A stretch of 64,000 bases of DNA from Thioclava sediminum (GTDB lineage Bacteria > Pseudomonadota > Alphaproteobacteria > Rhodobacterales > Rhodobacteraceae): contig NZ_MPZV01000001.1 in assembly GCF_002020355.1 (NCBI RefSeq), positions 1,364,001-1,428,000 on the forward strand. The letters run 5' to 3'. Shown here in pieces: positions 50,113-59,285 of this stretch. The notes under the pieces were generated by a model. It was not told the DNA's origin and ran no database searches. It worked only from the letters and a program-made list of their open reading frames with translations. The position numbers were made by a program, and so were the translations under genes. The stretch's first letter is position 1. The number at the start of each line of letters is the position of its first letter.

Positions 50113-51504
50113 ATGAAATTGAAAACCTTAATGCAGGCCTGCCTATGCGGCATGGCGCTGAGCGTCGCGGTAATGAGCCCGGCGCAAGCAGACACGTTGC
50201 GGATTCTGTCCGGGGCAACTCAAGCTCCGCTGACGGTTCCGTTGAACCGCGCGGTGGTCGTGGAAAGCGACACGCCGTTTTCGGAACTCTCGATCGCCAA
50301 TCCCGGCATCGCAGACATCCAGACCCTTTCGGATCGTTCGATCTACGTGCTGGGCAAGGTGCCGGGCCGGACGACGCTGACGATCCTTGGTGCCGACGGC
50401 AAGCTGGTGTCGAATGTCGACGTTCAGGTGACCCCGGACCTCGCGGAGTTCAAGGAACGCCTCAAACAGATCCTGCCGGGCGAGAACATCCAGGTGCGCA
50501 CTGCGAATGACGGGATCGTCCTTTCAGGCACGGTCTCCTCGGCGCAGAAACTCAGCCGCGCGCTTGAGCTGGCCAATCGCTACGCGCCGGACCGGGTGTC
50601 GAACCTGATGATGGTTGGCGGTACGCAGCAGGTGATGCTGAAAGTGCGCTTCGCAGAGATGCAGCGCTCGGTTGCCAAAAGCCTCAGCTCCTCGATCAAT
50701 GCAAGCGTTGGGCCGAACGGAACCTTGGGCGCGGGTGCGGGCTTCGGCGGCACGAGGACCACCACCGCAACCGCACCCGCGCAGACCTACGACAACGGGA
50801 TCGGCATTGGCATCGGCCGCGGCACGTTCCAGCTGGGCGTTCTTATCCAAGCGCTGGAAAACAAAGGCGTGGTGCGCACCCTCGCGGAACCGAACCTGAC
50901 CGCTCTTTCGGGCCAATCGGCAGACTTCCTCGCCGGTGGCGAATATCCGATCCCGGTGCTCAACAATGGCGACGTGTCGATCCAGTACAAACCCTTCGGC
51001 GTCGAGATGTCCTTCACGCCGCGTGTGGTGGACGGTGACGTGATCAACCTCGAAATCGCCGCCTCGGTCTCCTCGATCGATACGGCGAACGGTTATACGA
51101 GTGGTACGTTCAACGTCAGCGCCTTCAAGAAACGCTCGACCTCGACCACGGTCGAGATGCGCGACGGCGAAAGCTTCGCGATCGCGGGCCTCCTTCAGGA
51201 CGACTTCAACGATTCCGTGGGCCAGATCCCGTGGCTCGGCGATGTTCCGGTGCTCGGCGCGCTGTTCCGCTCGACCGAATTCGAACGCAAGCAATCCGAA
51301 CTGGTGATCATCGTGACGCCGCATCTTGTCTCGCCCGTCAAGGGTGACACGCTGGCGCTGCCGACGGATCGCCTGAAGCCGCCAACCGAGTCCGAGCTGT
51401 TCCTCAACGGCAGAACCTCGGGTGGCAAAGCGCCGCAAAAAGGCCCTGCCGCGGAAGTCGCCAAGCAGGACTTCTCCGGCTCCTATGGCTATGTGATGGA
51501 GTGA
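50113..51504 (+). CDS. cpaC: Secretin of the Tad pilus (CpaC/RcpA)
   Basis: This 463-residue outer-membrane channel protein starts at the ATG at 50113 (MKLKTLMQACLCGMALSVAV), with a signal peptide ending at AQA near 26. The N-terminal pilus-formation domain has 'LNRAVVVESDTPFSELSIAN' and 'LSDRSIYVLGKVPGRTTLTI'. A BON-like segment ('GIVLSGTVSSAQKLSRALEL') and the secretin core 'VRTLAEPNLTALSGQSADFL' and 'SIQYKPFGVEMSFTPRVVDG' follow. The C-terminus has 'LPTDRLKPPTESELFLNGR', common in alphaproteobacterial CpaC. Confidence 0.94.
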   Translation: MKLKTLMQACLCGMALSVAVMSPAQADTLRILSGATQAPLTVPLNRAVVVESDTPFSELSIANPGIADIQTLSDRSIYVLGKVPGRTTLTILGADGKLVSNVDVQVTPDLAEFKERLKQILPGENIQVRTANDGIVLSGTVSSAQKLSRALELANRYAPDRVSNLMMVGGTQQVMLKVRFAEMQRSVAKSLSSSINASVGPNGTLGAGAGFGGTRTTTATAPAQTYDNGIGIGIGRGTFQLGVLIQALENKGVVRTLAEPNLTALSGQSADFLAGGEYPIPVLNNGDVSIQYKPFGVEMSFTPRVVDGDVINLEIAASVSSIDTANGYTSGTFNVSAFKKRSTSTTVEMRDGESFAIAGLLQDDFNDSVGQIPWLGDVPVLGALFRSTEFERKQSELVIIVTPHLVSPVKGDTLALPTDRLKPPTESELFLNGRTSGGKAPQKGPAAEVAKQDFSGSYGYVME

Positions 51505-51509
51505 GCGAG

Positions 51510-52166
51510 ATGGCTGGAAACATGAAACTACGCACTCTCGCGATCACCGTCGGCACCATGGCCGTGCTGGCTGGCTGTTCGGAAGGCACCAAGACCTTCA
51601 ACTCGGAGGTCGGCTCGACCACGGAAGGCTCGCTGGGCTTCGGCTCCGCCATCGCACAGAACCAGGCGATGATGAGCGGCAACCAAAGCTACGTCATCAA
51701 CATGACGCGCAAATTCGCCGCTGACGTGCCCAACACGGTGCACTTCGCCTTTAACTCTTCGGTGCTCGATGCGCAGGCGCGCAATGCGCTGCTGATGCAG
51801 GCGAACTGGATCCGGCAGAACCCGGAAGTGCGCTTCCGCGTCTACGGACATACCGACCTTGTCGGTTCCAACGCTTACAACAAGGCTCTGGGGCTGCGCC
51901 GCGCGCGGGCCGTGGTGAATTTCCTCGTCTCGCAGGGCATCTCGCGGTCTCGGCTCGAGGCGCTCGTATCCTACGGCGAAACACATCCGCTGGTCTACAC
52001 CCAAGCCCCGAACGAACAGAATCGTCGCACCGTCACTGAGGTCTCGGGTTTCGTGACCAAGGGCAAACCGATGTTGCTCGACGGCAAGTACGCGGCGGTG
52101 ATCTATCGCGACTACATCGCCTCGGCTGCGGCCGGCGGCGGAGATAGCGGTGGCGGCGGCAACTAA
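51510..52166 (+). CDS. OmpA-family lipoprotein of the Tad locus
   Basis: The protein has 218 residues from the ATG at 51510, GGAG eight bases upstream; an internal ATG at 51522 is possible. The lipobox LAGC places the lipidated Cys at residue 23. The OmpA C-terminal domain has 'NTVHFAFNSSVLDAQARNAL' and 'VYGHTDLVGSNAYNKALGLR', with the Asp and Arg that bind diaminopimelate. The C-terminal Gly/Ser-rich tail GGGDSGGGGN is low-complexity. It sits five bases after cpaC and probably anchors the secretin to peptidoglycan. A strong terminator follows. Confidence 0.9.
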   Translation: MAGNMKLRTLAITVGTMAVLAGCSEGTKTFNSEVGSTTEGSLGFGSAIAQNQAMMSGNQSYVINMTRKFAADVPNTVHFAFNSSVLDAQARNALLMQANWIRQNPEVRFRVYGHTDLVGSNAYNKALGLRRARAVVNFLVSQGISRSRLEALVSYGETHPLVYTQAPNEQNRRTVTEVSGFVTKGKPMLLDGKYAAVIYRDYIASAAAGGGDSGGGGN

Positions 52167-52217
52167 GCCTCTGAAATTGCGAACATAGTCGCGTTTTGCG
52201 GCAAAGAACATCTTTTG

Positions 52218-52256
52218 ACGGCGGGCGCTTTTCAACAAAGCCCGCCGTTTTTCTTT
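52218..52256 (+). terminator. Rho-independent terminator after the OmpA lipoprotein gene
   Basis: ACGGCGGGC (52218-52226) pairs with GCCCGCCGT (52240-52248) around a 13-base loop, followed by TTTTTCTTT. It splits the Tad cluster before cpaE, implying a separate promoter in 52257-52428. That stretch has a TTAACC half-site at 52385-52390 but no recognised promoter. Confidence 0.85.
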
Positions 52257-52428
52257 ATCGTCTCTCTTTATCCCACAATTGAAACAGTCTGGCCCCAATG
52301 TCGCCCAGATTGGAAACGAGATTGATCCTCGACGGAATAGGCGCGTCCAGCGAGTCGCGTCCGGTCTGCGGCGTAGCAACAGAGTTAACCGAACCCCGCC
52401 GCGGGTCACGAAAAAGAGGACAGAGGCA

Positions 52429-53697
52429 ATGACTGCAGCAGCTATCATGACTTCGGAGCCGGCCCCGATTCAGGCGTGCACCGTGTCACGCGATGTGTCG
52501 AATTTCGACCTGTTGATCGAGGATATGGAGACCGAGCTTGGTGAAAGCTGGGGCGACCTGACCTTTGACGAAGCGGCAATCTTCCTGAGCCAACCCGATG
52601 CGGAACAGCTCGAGTTCATTGCGATTGCCGTGGATGGCGAAGACGAGGATGAGCTGACCAAGATTTCCGGCATCATCACCGAGGCCAAGGACCGTAATAT
52701 TCGCGTCATCCTGATCGCCGACGAGGTCAGCCCGATCGCGCTGCATCAGCTGCTGCGCCTCGGGGCCGATGATTTCGTCCCCTACCCGCTTCCCGAAGGC
52801 GCGCTCCATGACGCGATTGAGCGTCTGGGCCAAGCCGCGCCGCCGCCCGAGATGGCGCCCAACATGAACGCCCCGACCTTTTCGGCCAGCGGCAACCATG
52901 ACGGCGTCGTTCTTCCGGTCCACGGCCTTTCGGGCGGTGTCGGCGCAAGCACCTTCGCGGTGAACCTCGCCTGGGAAATGGCGACAATCCACGACGGCAA
53001 AAAGAAGAAGAAAGATTCGTCCACCTCGCCGAAAGTCTGCCTGCTCGATCTCGACCTGCAGTTCGGCGCTGCGGCGACCTATCTCGACCTGCCGCGCCGC
53101 GAGGTGATCTACGAGATGCTCGCCGATACCGAGCATATGGATAAGGAAACCTTCCGGCAGGCGATGCTCAGCTTCAACGACAAGCTCGATGTGCTGACCG
53201 CGCCGACCGACATGCTGCCGCTCGATCTGCTGAGCGGCGAGGATCTGGAGCGCCTGATCGACATGGCGCGCGCGCATTACGATTTCGTCGTGATCGACAT
53301 GCCCTCGACCGTGGTCAGCTGGACCGAGACGGTGCTGAACAAGGCGCATCTCTACTTCGCGCTGATCGAGCTGGACATGCGCTCGGCCCAGAACGTGCTG
53401 CGGATGCAGCGCGCGCTGAAATCCGAAGGGCTGCCGACCGAGAAGCTGCGCTACGTGCTCAACCGCGCACCGAAATTCACCGATCTGAACGGCAAGGCGC
53501 GCGTGAAGCGACTGGCCGAGAGCCTCGATATCTCGCTCGAACTGCTGATGAGCGATGGCGGCAAGCAGATCACGCAGGCCAACGACCACGGGCTTCCGCT
53601 GGCGCTCTCGGCGCCGAAAGTGCCGCTGCGCAAGGAATTCCAGAAGCTCGCCGGCTCGCTGGTGGAGCTGAACGAAGCCGTCGAAGCGGCCGCCTGA
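52429..53697 (+). CDS. cpaE: Pilus localisation ATPase CpaE/TadZ
   Basis: The product has 422 residues from the ATG at 52429 (MTAAAIMTSEPAPIQACTVS), with AAGAGGACAGAGGC upstream. An N-terminal receiver-like domain ('IRVILIADEVSPIALHQLLR') is followed by a MinD/ParA-type ATPase with 'HGLSGGVGASTFAVNLAWEM', 'VCLLDLDLQFGAAATYLDLP' and 'YDFVVIDMPSTV'. The P-loop reads GGVGAST, without the deviant-Walker Lys and GKT, as reported for atypical TadZ proteins. It marks the pole where the pilus assembles. It is 19 bases from cpaF. Confidence 0.92.
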   Translation: MTAAAIMTSEPAPIQACTVSRDVSNFDLLIEDMETELGESWGDLTFDEAAIFLSQPDAEQLEFIAIAVDGEDEDELTKISGIITEAKDRNIRVILIADEVSPIALHQLLRLGADDFVPYPLPEGALHDAIERLGQAAPPPEMAPNMNAPTFSASGNHDGVVLPVHGLSGGVGASTFAVNLAWEMATIHDGKKKKKDSSTSPKVCLLDLDLQFGAAATYLDLPRREVIYEMLADTEHMDKETFRQAMLSFNDKLDVLTAPTDMLPLDLLSGEDLERLIDMARAHYDFVVIDMPSTVVSWTETVLNKAHLYFALIELDMRSAQNVLRMQRALKSEGLPTEKLRYVLNRAPKFTDLNGKARVKRLAESLDISLELLMSDGGKQITQANDHGLPLALSAPKVPLRKEFQKLAGSLVELNEAVEAAA

Positions 53698-53716
53698 CCC
53701 GAAAGGACACGTCCAG

Positions 53717-55174
53717 ATGTTTTCGCGCTACAAGAAAGACGGGGCAAAGCCCACCAACGGCAAGGCCGCCCCCCCGCCGCCCGCGCCCGGTGCCGCCAAG
53801 CCGCCGCCGATCGACGCTGCGCCGAAAACGCAGGTGGTCCATCGCAAGATGGGCCCCGCGAAGGTCGCAGCCGACCCGGTGGCCGTCGACAAGGAGAAGA
53901 AGCGCAAGCAGCGCCTTCAGGAACTCAAGGTGGAGCTGCACAAGCGGCTGTTGGAGAACCTGAACCTTGCCGCGCTCGAGCACGCCTCCGAACGCGAACT
54001 GCGCGCAGAGATCGCCGACATCACCGCCGAGGCGATGACCGAGCTATCGGTCGCGCTGAACGCGCAGGACCGTCAGGCGCTGCAGCAGGAGCTTTACGAC
54101 GAGGTCATGGGTCTCGGCCCGCTCGAGCCGCTGCTCAAGGACGAGACCGTCAACGATATTCTGGTCAACGGCCCGCAGCAGATCTTCATCGAACGCGATG
54201 GCAAGCTCGAACTGAGCGACATCACCTTCAAGGATGAACGCCACCTGCTGCGCATCATCGACAAGATCGTGTCGGCCGTGGGTCGTCGCGTCGATGAATC
54301 CAACCCTTACGTCGACGCCCGTCTCGCTGACGGCTCGCGTTTCAATGCGATGGTACCGCCGATCGCGGTGGACGGCTCGCTCGTCTCCATTCGTAAGTTC
54401 AAGAAGGACAAGCTCGGGATCGACGATCTCGTCAATTACGGTGCCTTCACCGAGGAAATGGCGGCCTATCTGCAAGCCGCCGTCGCGACGCGTCTCAACG
54501 TGATCGTCTCGGGCGGGACGGGCTCGGGTAAGACGACGACGCTCAACGCGCTGTCGTCCTTCATCGACAACGCCGAGCGGATTTTGACGATCGAGGACAC
54601 GGCCGAACTTCAGCTGCAACAGACCCATGTGGGCCGGATGGAAAGCCGTCCGCCGAACGTCGAAGGCAAGGGCGCGGTCACTCAGCGCGACTGTCTCAGG
54701 AACGCGCTGCGGATGCGTCCCGACCGTATCATCGTTGGCGAAACGCGCGGCGAGGAAGTCATCGACATGTTGCAGGCCATGAACACCGGCCACGACGGGT
54801 CGATGACCACGATCCACGCGAACTCCGCCCGTGACGGCGTGGCGCGTCTGGAAAACATGATCTCGATGTCGGGCATCGAGATGCCGATGAAGGCGATGCG
54901 CAGCCAGATCGCGTCGGCTGTGAACCTGATCGTGCAGGCCTCGCGCCTGCAGGACGGCTCGCGCCGCATGGTTTCGGTGACGGAAGTCACCGGCATGGAA
55001 GGCGACGTGATCTCGATGCAGGAAGTCTTCCGCTACGAGCGTCTCGGCCTCGCCCCCGACGGCAAGATCATTGGTCGCTTCACCGCGACCGGCGTTCGCT
55101 CGCATTATTCCGATCGGTTCCGGCAATGGGGCTACGACCTGCCGGCTTCGATCTACGAACCCGTGCAGGACTAA
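53717..55174 (+). CDS. cpaF: Secretion ATPase CpaF/TadA
   Basis: This 485-residue hexameric traffic ATPase has a Pro/Ala-rich N-terminus, then the N-domain '[20 protein letters not shown]'. Walker A is GGTGSGKT (266-273), and the Asp box/Walker B region is '[20 protein letters not shown]' and '[20 protein letters not shown]'. The His box '[20 protein letters not shown]' is also present. It powers pilus assembly (and, in Caulobacter, retraction). It is located between cpaE and tadB, 12 bases from tadB. Confidence 0.97.
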   Translation: MFSRYKKDGAKPTNGKAAPPPPAPGAAKPPPIDAAPKTQVVHRKMGPAKVAADPVAVDKEKKRKQRLQELKVELHKRLLENLNLAALEHASERELRAEIADITAEAMTELSVALNAQDRQALQQELYDEVMGLGPLEPLLKDETVNDILVNGPQQIFIERDGKLELSDITFKDERHLLRIIDKIVSAVGRRVDESNPYVDARLADGSRFNAMVPPIAVDGSLVSIRKFKKDKLGIDDLVNYGAFTEEMAAYLQAAVATRLNVIVSGGTGSGKTTTLNALSSFIDNAERILTIEDTAELQLQQTHVGRMESRPPNVEGKGAVTQRDCLRNALRMRPDRIIVGETRGEEVIDMLQAMNTGHDGSMTTIHANSARDGVARLENMISMSGIEMPMKAMRSQIASAVNLIVQASRLQDGSRRMVSVTEVTGMEGDVISMQEVFRYERLGLAPDGKIIGRFTATGVRSHYSDRFRQWGYDLPASIYEPVQD

Positions 55175-55186
55175 GGACACCCCGCC

Positions 55187-56146
55187 ATGGCGACCCCCAT
55201 TATCTACCTGCTGATCTTCGTCGCAGTGCTTCTGCTCGTCGAAGGCGTCTATCTGCTGTTCTTCGGCAAATCGATCTCGCTCAACAAGCGGGTTAATCGC
55301 CGCCTCGAGATGCTCAACAAGGGCGAGCGGCGCGAAGAGGTTCTGGAACGTCTGCGCAAGGAAGCGACGCAGCATAACGACGCGCGCTCGATCCCGCTTT
55401 ATTCGCTGCTGGCCGACAAGGCGCAGAAGGGCAACATCGCCTTCTCGCCGATGGCTCTGATCGGCATCATGGCCTTCGCCTGCTTCGCCGCTTTCATCGC
55501 GCTCACGGTGGCCTCGCAGGCGGGGCTCTTCATCCGTATTTTCCTCGCGCTTTTCATGGGCGTGGGCGGCGTGTTCTTCTGGGTCAACTCGAAGGCCAAG
55601 AAGCGCATGGCGCTGATGGAGGAGCAACTTCCCGATGCGGTGGAACTGATGGTGCGCAGCTTGCGCGTTGGCCATCCGCTGGCCTCCGCGATCCAGGCGG
55701 TCGCACGCGAAATCCCCGATCCGATGGGCACCGAGTTCGGCATCATCGCCGATGAGGCCGCCTATGGGCGCAACGTGGCCGAGGCAATCTCGGAAATGGC
55801 CGAACGTCTGGATATGCAGGATCTGCGCTTCCTCGCGGTCGCCGTGTCGATCCAGCAGACCTCGGGCGGCAACCTCGCCGAAGTTCTCGAAGGTCTGTCG
55901 AAGGTCATCCGCTCGCGCTTCCGGCTGTTCCGCCGCGTGAAGGCGATCACCGCAGAGCCGCGCTGGTCGGGCATCTTCCTGTCGGCCTTCCCCGTCGTGG
56001 TGATGGTGATCATTCAGGTCGTCTCGCCCGATTATTACGACGAGGTGAAAACGACCGCCGCCTTCATCCCGGCCGCCATCGTGGTGTTCCTGCTGCTCGG
56101 CGCCAACGTGATCTTCATGAAGGTCATGACAACCATCAAGGTCTGA
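55187..56146 (+). CDS. tadB: Tad platform protein TadB
   Basis: This 319-residue inner-membrane protein of the GspF/TadC family has an N-terminal helix ('IIYLLIFVAVLLLVEGVYLL'), two central helices and the T2SSF domain 'EEQLPDAVELMVRSLRVGHP'. 'IPDPMGTEFGIIADEAAYGR' and 'QQTSGGNLAEVLEGLSKVIR' are conserved. It forms the inner-membrane platform with TadC that CpaF turns. Confidence 0.95.
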   Translation: MATPIIYLLIFVAVLLLVEGVYLLFFGKSISLNKRVNRRLEMLNKGERREEVLERLRKEATQHNDARSIPLYSLLADKAQKGNIAFSPMALIGIMAFACFAAFIALTVASQAGLFIRIFLALFMGVGGVFFWVNSKAKKRMALMEEQLPDAVELMVRSLRVGHPLASAIQAVAREIPDPMGTEFGIIADEAAYGRNVAEAISEMAERLDMQDLRFLAVAVSIQQTSGGNLAEVLEGLSKVIRSRFRLFRRVKAITAEPRWSGIFLSAFPVVVMVIIQVVSPDYYDEVKTTAAFIPAAIVVFLLLGANVIFMKVMTTIKV

Positions 56147-56156
56147 GGAGAGCCCA

Positions 56157-57164
56157 ATGGATTTCGCTGCCATCAACCAGATGCTGACCGATGCGCTCGG
56201 GCCGATGGGGCCGATGATCGCACTGGCGGCGCTCGGCGGGCTTCTGGTGCTCGCCGCGATCCCTGCGCTCCTGAAGAAGCGCGAGGATCCGTTCGACAAG
56301 ATCCGTGGGAAAGCCCCGCGCCAGCCGCGCCAGAATACCGGCGGCAACGCGGATAAAACCAACCCGAAGCTGCGCGACACCCAGAGCGACAAGCTGCAGA
56401 AATATTCGGCCTTCCTCGAGCCGCAAAACGCCGAGGAACTGTCGGAGTCGCGCAAATGGCTGCAATCGGCCGGCTATCGCGGCCCGAATGCCGTGCGCAC
56501 CTTCCACGCGGTCCAGTTCGCGGCGGGTATCGGCCTGCTCGCGCTCGGCTCGCTCTATGTCGTGCTCTACAACTCCGGCGCGCCCGAGGGGCAAAGCATG
56601 GGGATGCTGGGCACGGTGCTCTGGGTGCTCGGCCCCGGGGGCGTCGGCTATTACGGCCCGAAATACTGGGTGAACAAGCGCGTGAAAGCGCGCACCGACG
56701 AGATGCAGAACGGTTTCCCGGACTCGCTCGACATGCTGCTCGTCTGCGTCGAGGCGGGCCAGTCGCTCGATCAGGGGATCATCCGCGTCTCGAAAGAGCT
56801 GAACAAATCCTACCCTGCCCTGTCCGAGGAATTCGCGATGGTCGCCCACGAGATCAAGGCCGGTCTCGACAAGTCGACCGTGCTGCGCAATTTCGGCGAA
56901 CGCTCGGGCGTGCCGGATATTGCAAGCTTCGTGACCGTGATGATCCAGTCGCAGCAATTCGGCACCTCGATCGCCGAAGCCCTGCGCCTCTATGCCGCCG
57001 ACATGCGCGACAAGCGGATCATGCGCGCCGAGGAAGCCGCCAACAAGATCCCGACCAAGATGACGCTGGGCACGATGATGTTCACCGTGCCGCCGCTTCT
57101 GATCATTCTTGTTGGCCCGTCGATCCATGATATGCTTGAGAACTTCAAGAATATGGGCATTTGA
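56157..57164 (+). CDS. tadC: Tad platform protein TadC
   Basis: This 335-residue paralogue of TadB lies 10 bases downstream of it. Three or four membrane spans and the T2SSF domain 'GFPDSLDMLLVCVEAGQSLD' are followed by 'VMIQSQQFGTSIAEALRLYA' and 'MTLGTMMFTVPPLLIILVGP'. It partners TadB in the assembly platform. Confidence 0.95.
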   Translation: MDFAAINQMLTDALGPMGPMIALAALGGLLVLAAIPALLKKREDPFDKIRGKAPRQPRQNTGGNADKTNPKLRDTQSDKLQKYSAFLEPQNAEELSESRKWLQSAGYRGPNAVRTFHAVQFAAGIGLLALGSLYVVLYNSGAPEGQSMGMLGTVLWVLGPGGVGYYGPKYWVNKRVKARTDEMQNGFPDSLDMLLVCVEAGQSLDQGIIRVSKELNKSYPALSEEFAMVAHEIKAGLDKSTVLRNFGERSGVPDIASFVTVMIQSQQFGTSIAEALRLYAADMRDKRIMRAEEAANKIPTKMTLGTMMFTVPPLLIILVGPSIHDMLENFKNMGI

Positions 57165-57168
57165 CGGC

Positions 57169-57738
57169 ATGATCCCAAAGCGCCGCGGCCTGATACTGGC
57201 CGCGCTGACAGTAACCACACTGGCCGCCTGCAACCCGGGCGGCCTTTCGGCTGAGAAACGGGGCGCTTTCGCCCCCGGCACGAAACCCGGTGCGGAGGCG
57301 GTCGACGGGCTTCTCGTCGGTCATCGGCTGATGGAAGCGGGTGAATACGAGCTTGCCCTGAAAGCCTATTACCGCGCGGCGGGCCAGCATGGCGCGACGG
57401 CGGAAATCCTCTCGGGCATCGGTTCGGCCGACCTGAAACTGGGGCGCCTGAACCAGGCCGAGCAGATGCTGCGCCGTGCGACCGAGGCCGATCAGACCTT
57501 CGTGCCGGCGTGGAACAACCTTGGCGTCGTTCTGATGGAGCGCGGCAAATACGCCGAAGCCGCGCGCGTCTTCAAACTCGCCTTCGCGCTGGACAGTGGC
57601 GAATCGGACGCGATCAAGCAAAACCTCAAGCGGGCGCTCGCAAAAATAGAAGAGCCGGGTTACGCTGCGCCACAGGACAAGCAGTTCACGCTCGTCAGGA
57701 AAGGGGTCGGTGACTACCTGCTGCTGACGAAGCACTGA
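57169..57738 (+). CDS. tadD: TPR lipoprotein of the Tad locus, TadD-like 1
   Basis: The product has 189 residues from the ATG at 57169, four bases after the tadC stop and with no strong ribosome site of its own, suggesting coupled translation. Lipobox LAAC puts the lipidated Cys at 21. Three TPR units follow: 'GHRLMEAGEYELALKAYYRA', 'GIGSADLKLGRLNQAEQMLR' and 'NLGVVLMERGKYAEAARVFK'. TadD is required for outer-membrane placement of the secretin in other Tad systems, acting as pilotin. A second TPR lipoprotein follows. Confidence 0.88.
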   Translation: MIPKRRGLILAALTVTTLAACNPGGLSAEKRGAFAPGTKPGAEAVDGLLVGHRLMEAGEYELALKAYYRAAGQHGATAEILSGIGSADLKLGRLNQAEQMLRRATEADQTFVPAWNNLGVVLMERGKYAEAARVFKLAFALDSGESDAIKQNLKRALAKIEEPGYAAPQDKQFTLVRKGVGDYLLLTKH

Positions 57739-57765
57739 GGCTCGAGCAAAAAGGACGCAGGTAAC

Positions 57766-58638
57766 ATGCGCCACCCGATCTTTCTGGCAGCCTTGGCTGG
57801 CTGCGCGATGACTCTCTCCGGCTGTATGGGCAATAACAGCGACGCCGAAGTCGCGCGCGCGATGAAAAGCGTGAATGCCGTCGATGAGACCAACCTTACC
57901 GACATCATGCTGACGGTCGCCGATCCGAACGAGGCCGTGACCTATTTCACCCGGCTGTCCAACGACCATCCCGACCGCATCGATGCCAAGCGCGGGCTCG
58001 CGAAATCGCTGGTGCGCGCGCAAAAGCCCGTGCAGGCCGTGAAGGTCTGGCAAGAGGTTCTCACGATGCCGGGCGCGACCAATGACGACCGCGTGTCGCT
58101 GGCCGAGGCGCAGATCCGCTCCAATGACTGGTCCGGGGCGAAGGCCACGCTGAACACCGTGCCGCCGACCCACGAGACCTATGACCGCTACCGTCTCGAA
58201 GCGATGGTGGCCGATAGTGACAAACAGTGGAAGAAGGCCGACAGCTTCTACGAAACCGCGGCGGGCCTGACCACGAAGCCCGCGGGTATCTACAACAACT
58301 GGGGCTTCTCCAAGCTCAGCCGCGGAGATGCCGCAGGCGCCGAGAAGCTGTTCAAGGAAGCGCTCACCTACGATCCGACCCGCTTCACCACGAAGAACAA
58401 CCTCGTGCTCGCGCGGGCCAGCCAGGGGAAATACGACCTGCCCGTGATCGACATGACTCAGACGGAACGCGCGCAGCTTCTGTATACGGCGGGTCTGGCG
58501 GCGGTGAAGCGCGGCGACGTCAATATCGGCAAGACGCTGTTGCAGGACGCGATCGACACCAATCCGCAGTATTTCGCGGAGGCCGACCGGGCGCTGAAGG
58601 CGCTCGATCAGGGATCGTCGAGCGCACTGAAAGGCTAA
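57766..58638 (+). CDS. TPR lipoprotein of the Tad locus, TadD-like 2
   Basis: This 290-residue protein has AAGGACGCAGGTAAC as ribosome site. Lipobox LSGC puts the lipidated Cys at 20. TPR-like repeats span residues 50-285: 'VTYFTRLSNDHPDRIDAKRG', 'IYNNWGFSKLSRGDAAGAEK', then 'LYTAGLAAVKRGDVNIGKTL'. It is longer than TadD-like 1, and the two have little direct identity, so they are not a simple tandem duplication. It probably shares pilotin or assembly-scaffold duties. The next gene, prepilin peptidase, starts four bases later. Confidence 0.85.
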   Translation: MRHPIFLAALAGCAMTLSGCMGNNSDAEVARAMKSVNAVDETNLTDIMLTVADPNEAVTYFTRLSNDHPDRIDAKRGLAKSLVRAQKPVQAVKVWQEVLTMPGATNDDRVSLAEAQIRSNDWSGAKATLNTVPPTHETYDRYRLEAMVADSDKQWKKADSFYETAAGLTTKPAGIYNNWGFSKLSRGDAAGAEKLFKEALTYDPTRFTTKNNLVLARASQGKYDLPVIDMTQTERAQLLYTAGLAAVKRGDVNIGKTLLQDAIDTNPQYFAEADRALKALDQGSSSALKG

Positions 58639-58642
58639 GAGG

Positions 58643-59143
58643 ATGCTCGGTCTCGCCCCGCCCCTGTCGGCGCTGATCTTTCTGGTGCTGATCACCCCGG
58701 TTTGCGCCTGGGTGGTCTTCACCGACCTCAAATACATGAAAATTCGCAACAAGGCGGTGCTGGCGCTTCTGGTGATTTTCGCTTTTGCGGGGCCGTTCCT
58801 CTTGCCGATCGACGTCTATGCCTGGCGGTGGAGCCACGCGCTGGTCGTCTTCGTGATCGGCTACATCCTGAACCAGATCGCGCATTTCGGTGCGGGCGAC
58901 GCGAAATTCGCAGCCGCAGCCGCGCCGTTCTTCTCGCATGAACTGTTCGACGTGCAGTTGACGATGTTCCTGCTCTGCGCCTTCCTGCTTGCGGCCTTCG
59001 CCGCGCACCGGATCTTTCGCGCAATCCCGGCCGTGGTGAAGGCCACGCCCGACTGGGTGAGCTGGAAGCGCAAGGACTTCCCGATGGGGCTGGCGCTGGT
59101 CGGCACGCTCTGGGCGTATCTCCTGCTCGTGGCCCTCGGCTGA
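58643..59143 (+). CDS. cpaA: A24-family prepilin peptidase (TadV/CpaA)
   Basis: This 166-residue aspartic membrane protease of the short (methylase-lacking) class is predicted with five to six helices. The catalytic Asp residues are D28 in 'VVFTDLKYMKIRN' and D86 in 'HFGAGDAKFAAA' (GxGD motif). It would cleave the leader of the two GAVTVDW pilin-like proteins after Gly. The last helix ends at the C-terminus. It is four bases after TadD-like 2. Confidence 0.93.
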   Translation: MLGLAPPLSALIFLVLITPVCAWVVFTDLKYMKIRNKAVLALLVIFAFAGPFLLPIDVYAWRWSHALVVFVIGYILNQIAHFGAGDAKFAAAAAPFFSHELFDVQLTMFLLCAFLLAAFAAHRIFRAIPAVVKATPDWVSWKRKDFPMGLALVGTLWAYLLLVALG

Positions 59144-59285
59144 TTGTTGAGCCTCCCGATCGGGTATCGCGGCGATTACCCGGTTTCTCCAACATTTGGC
59201 CACAATCACCGGCAAGATTGGCCCGGACCGATCTTAGCCCCCGCGCAGGACCAAAGCGGGGTGCACAGCCGAGAGGACGCGCCAG

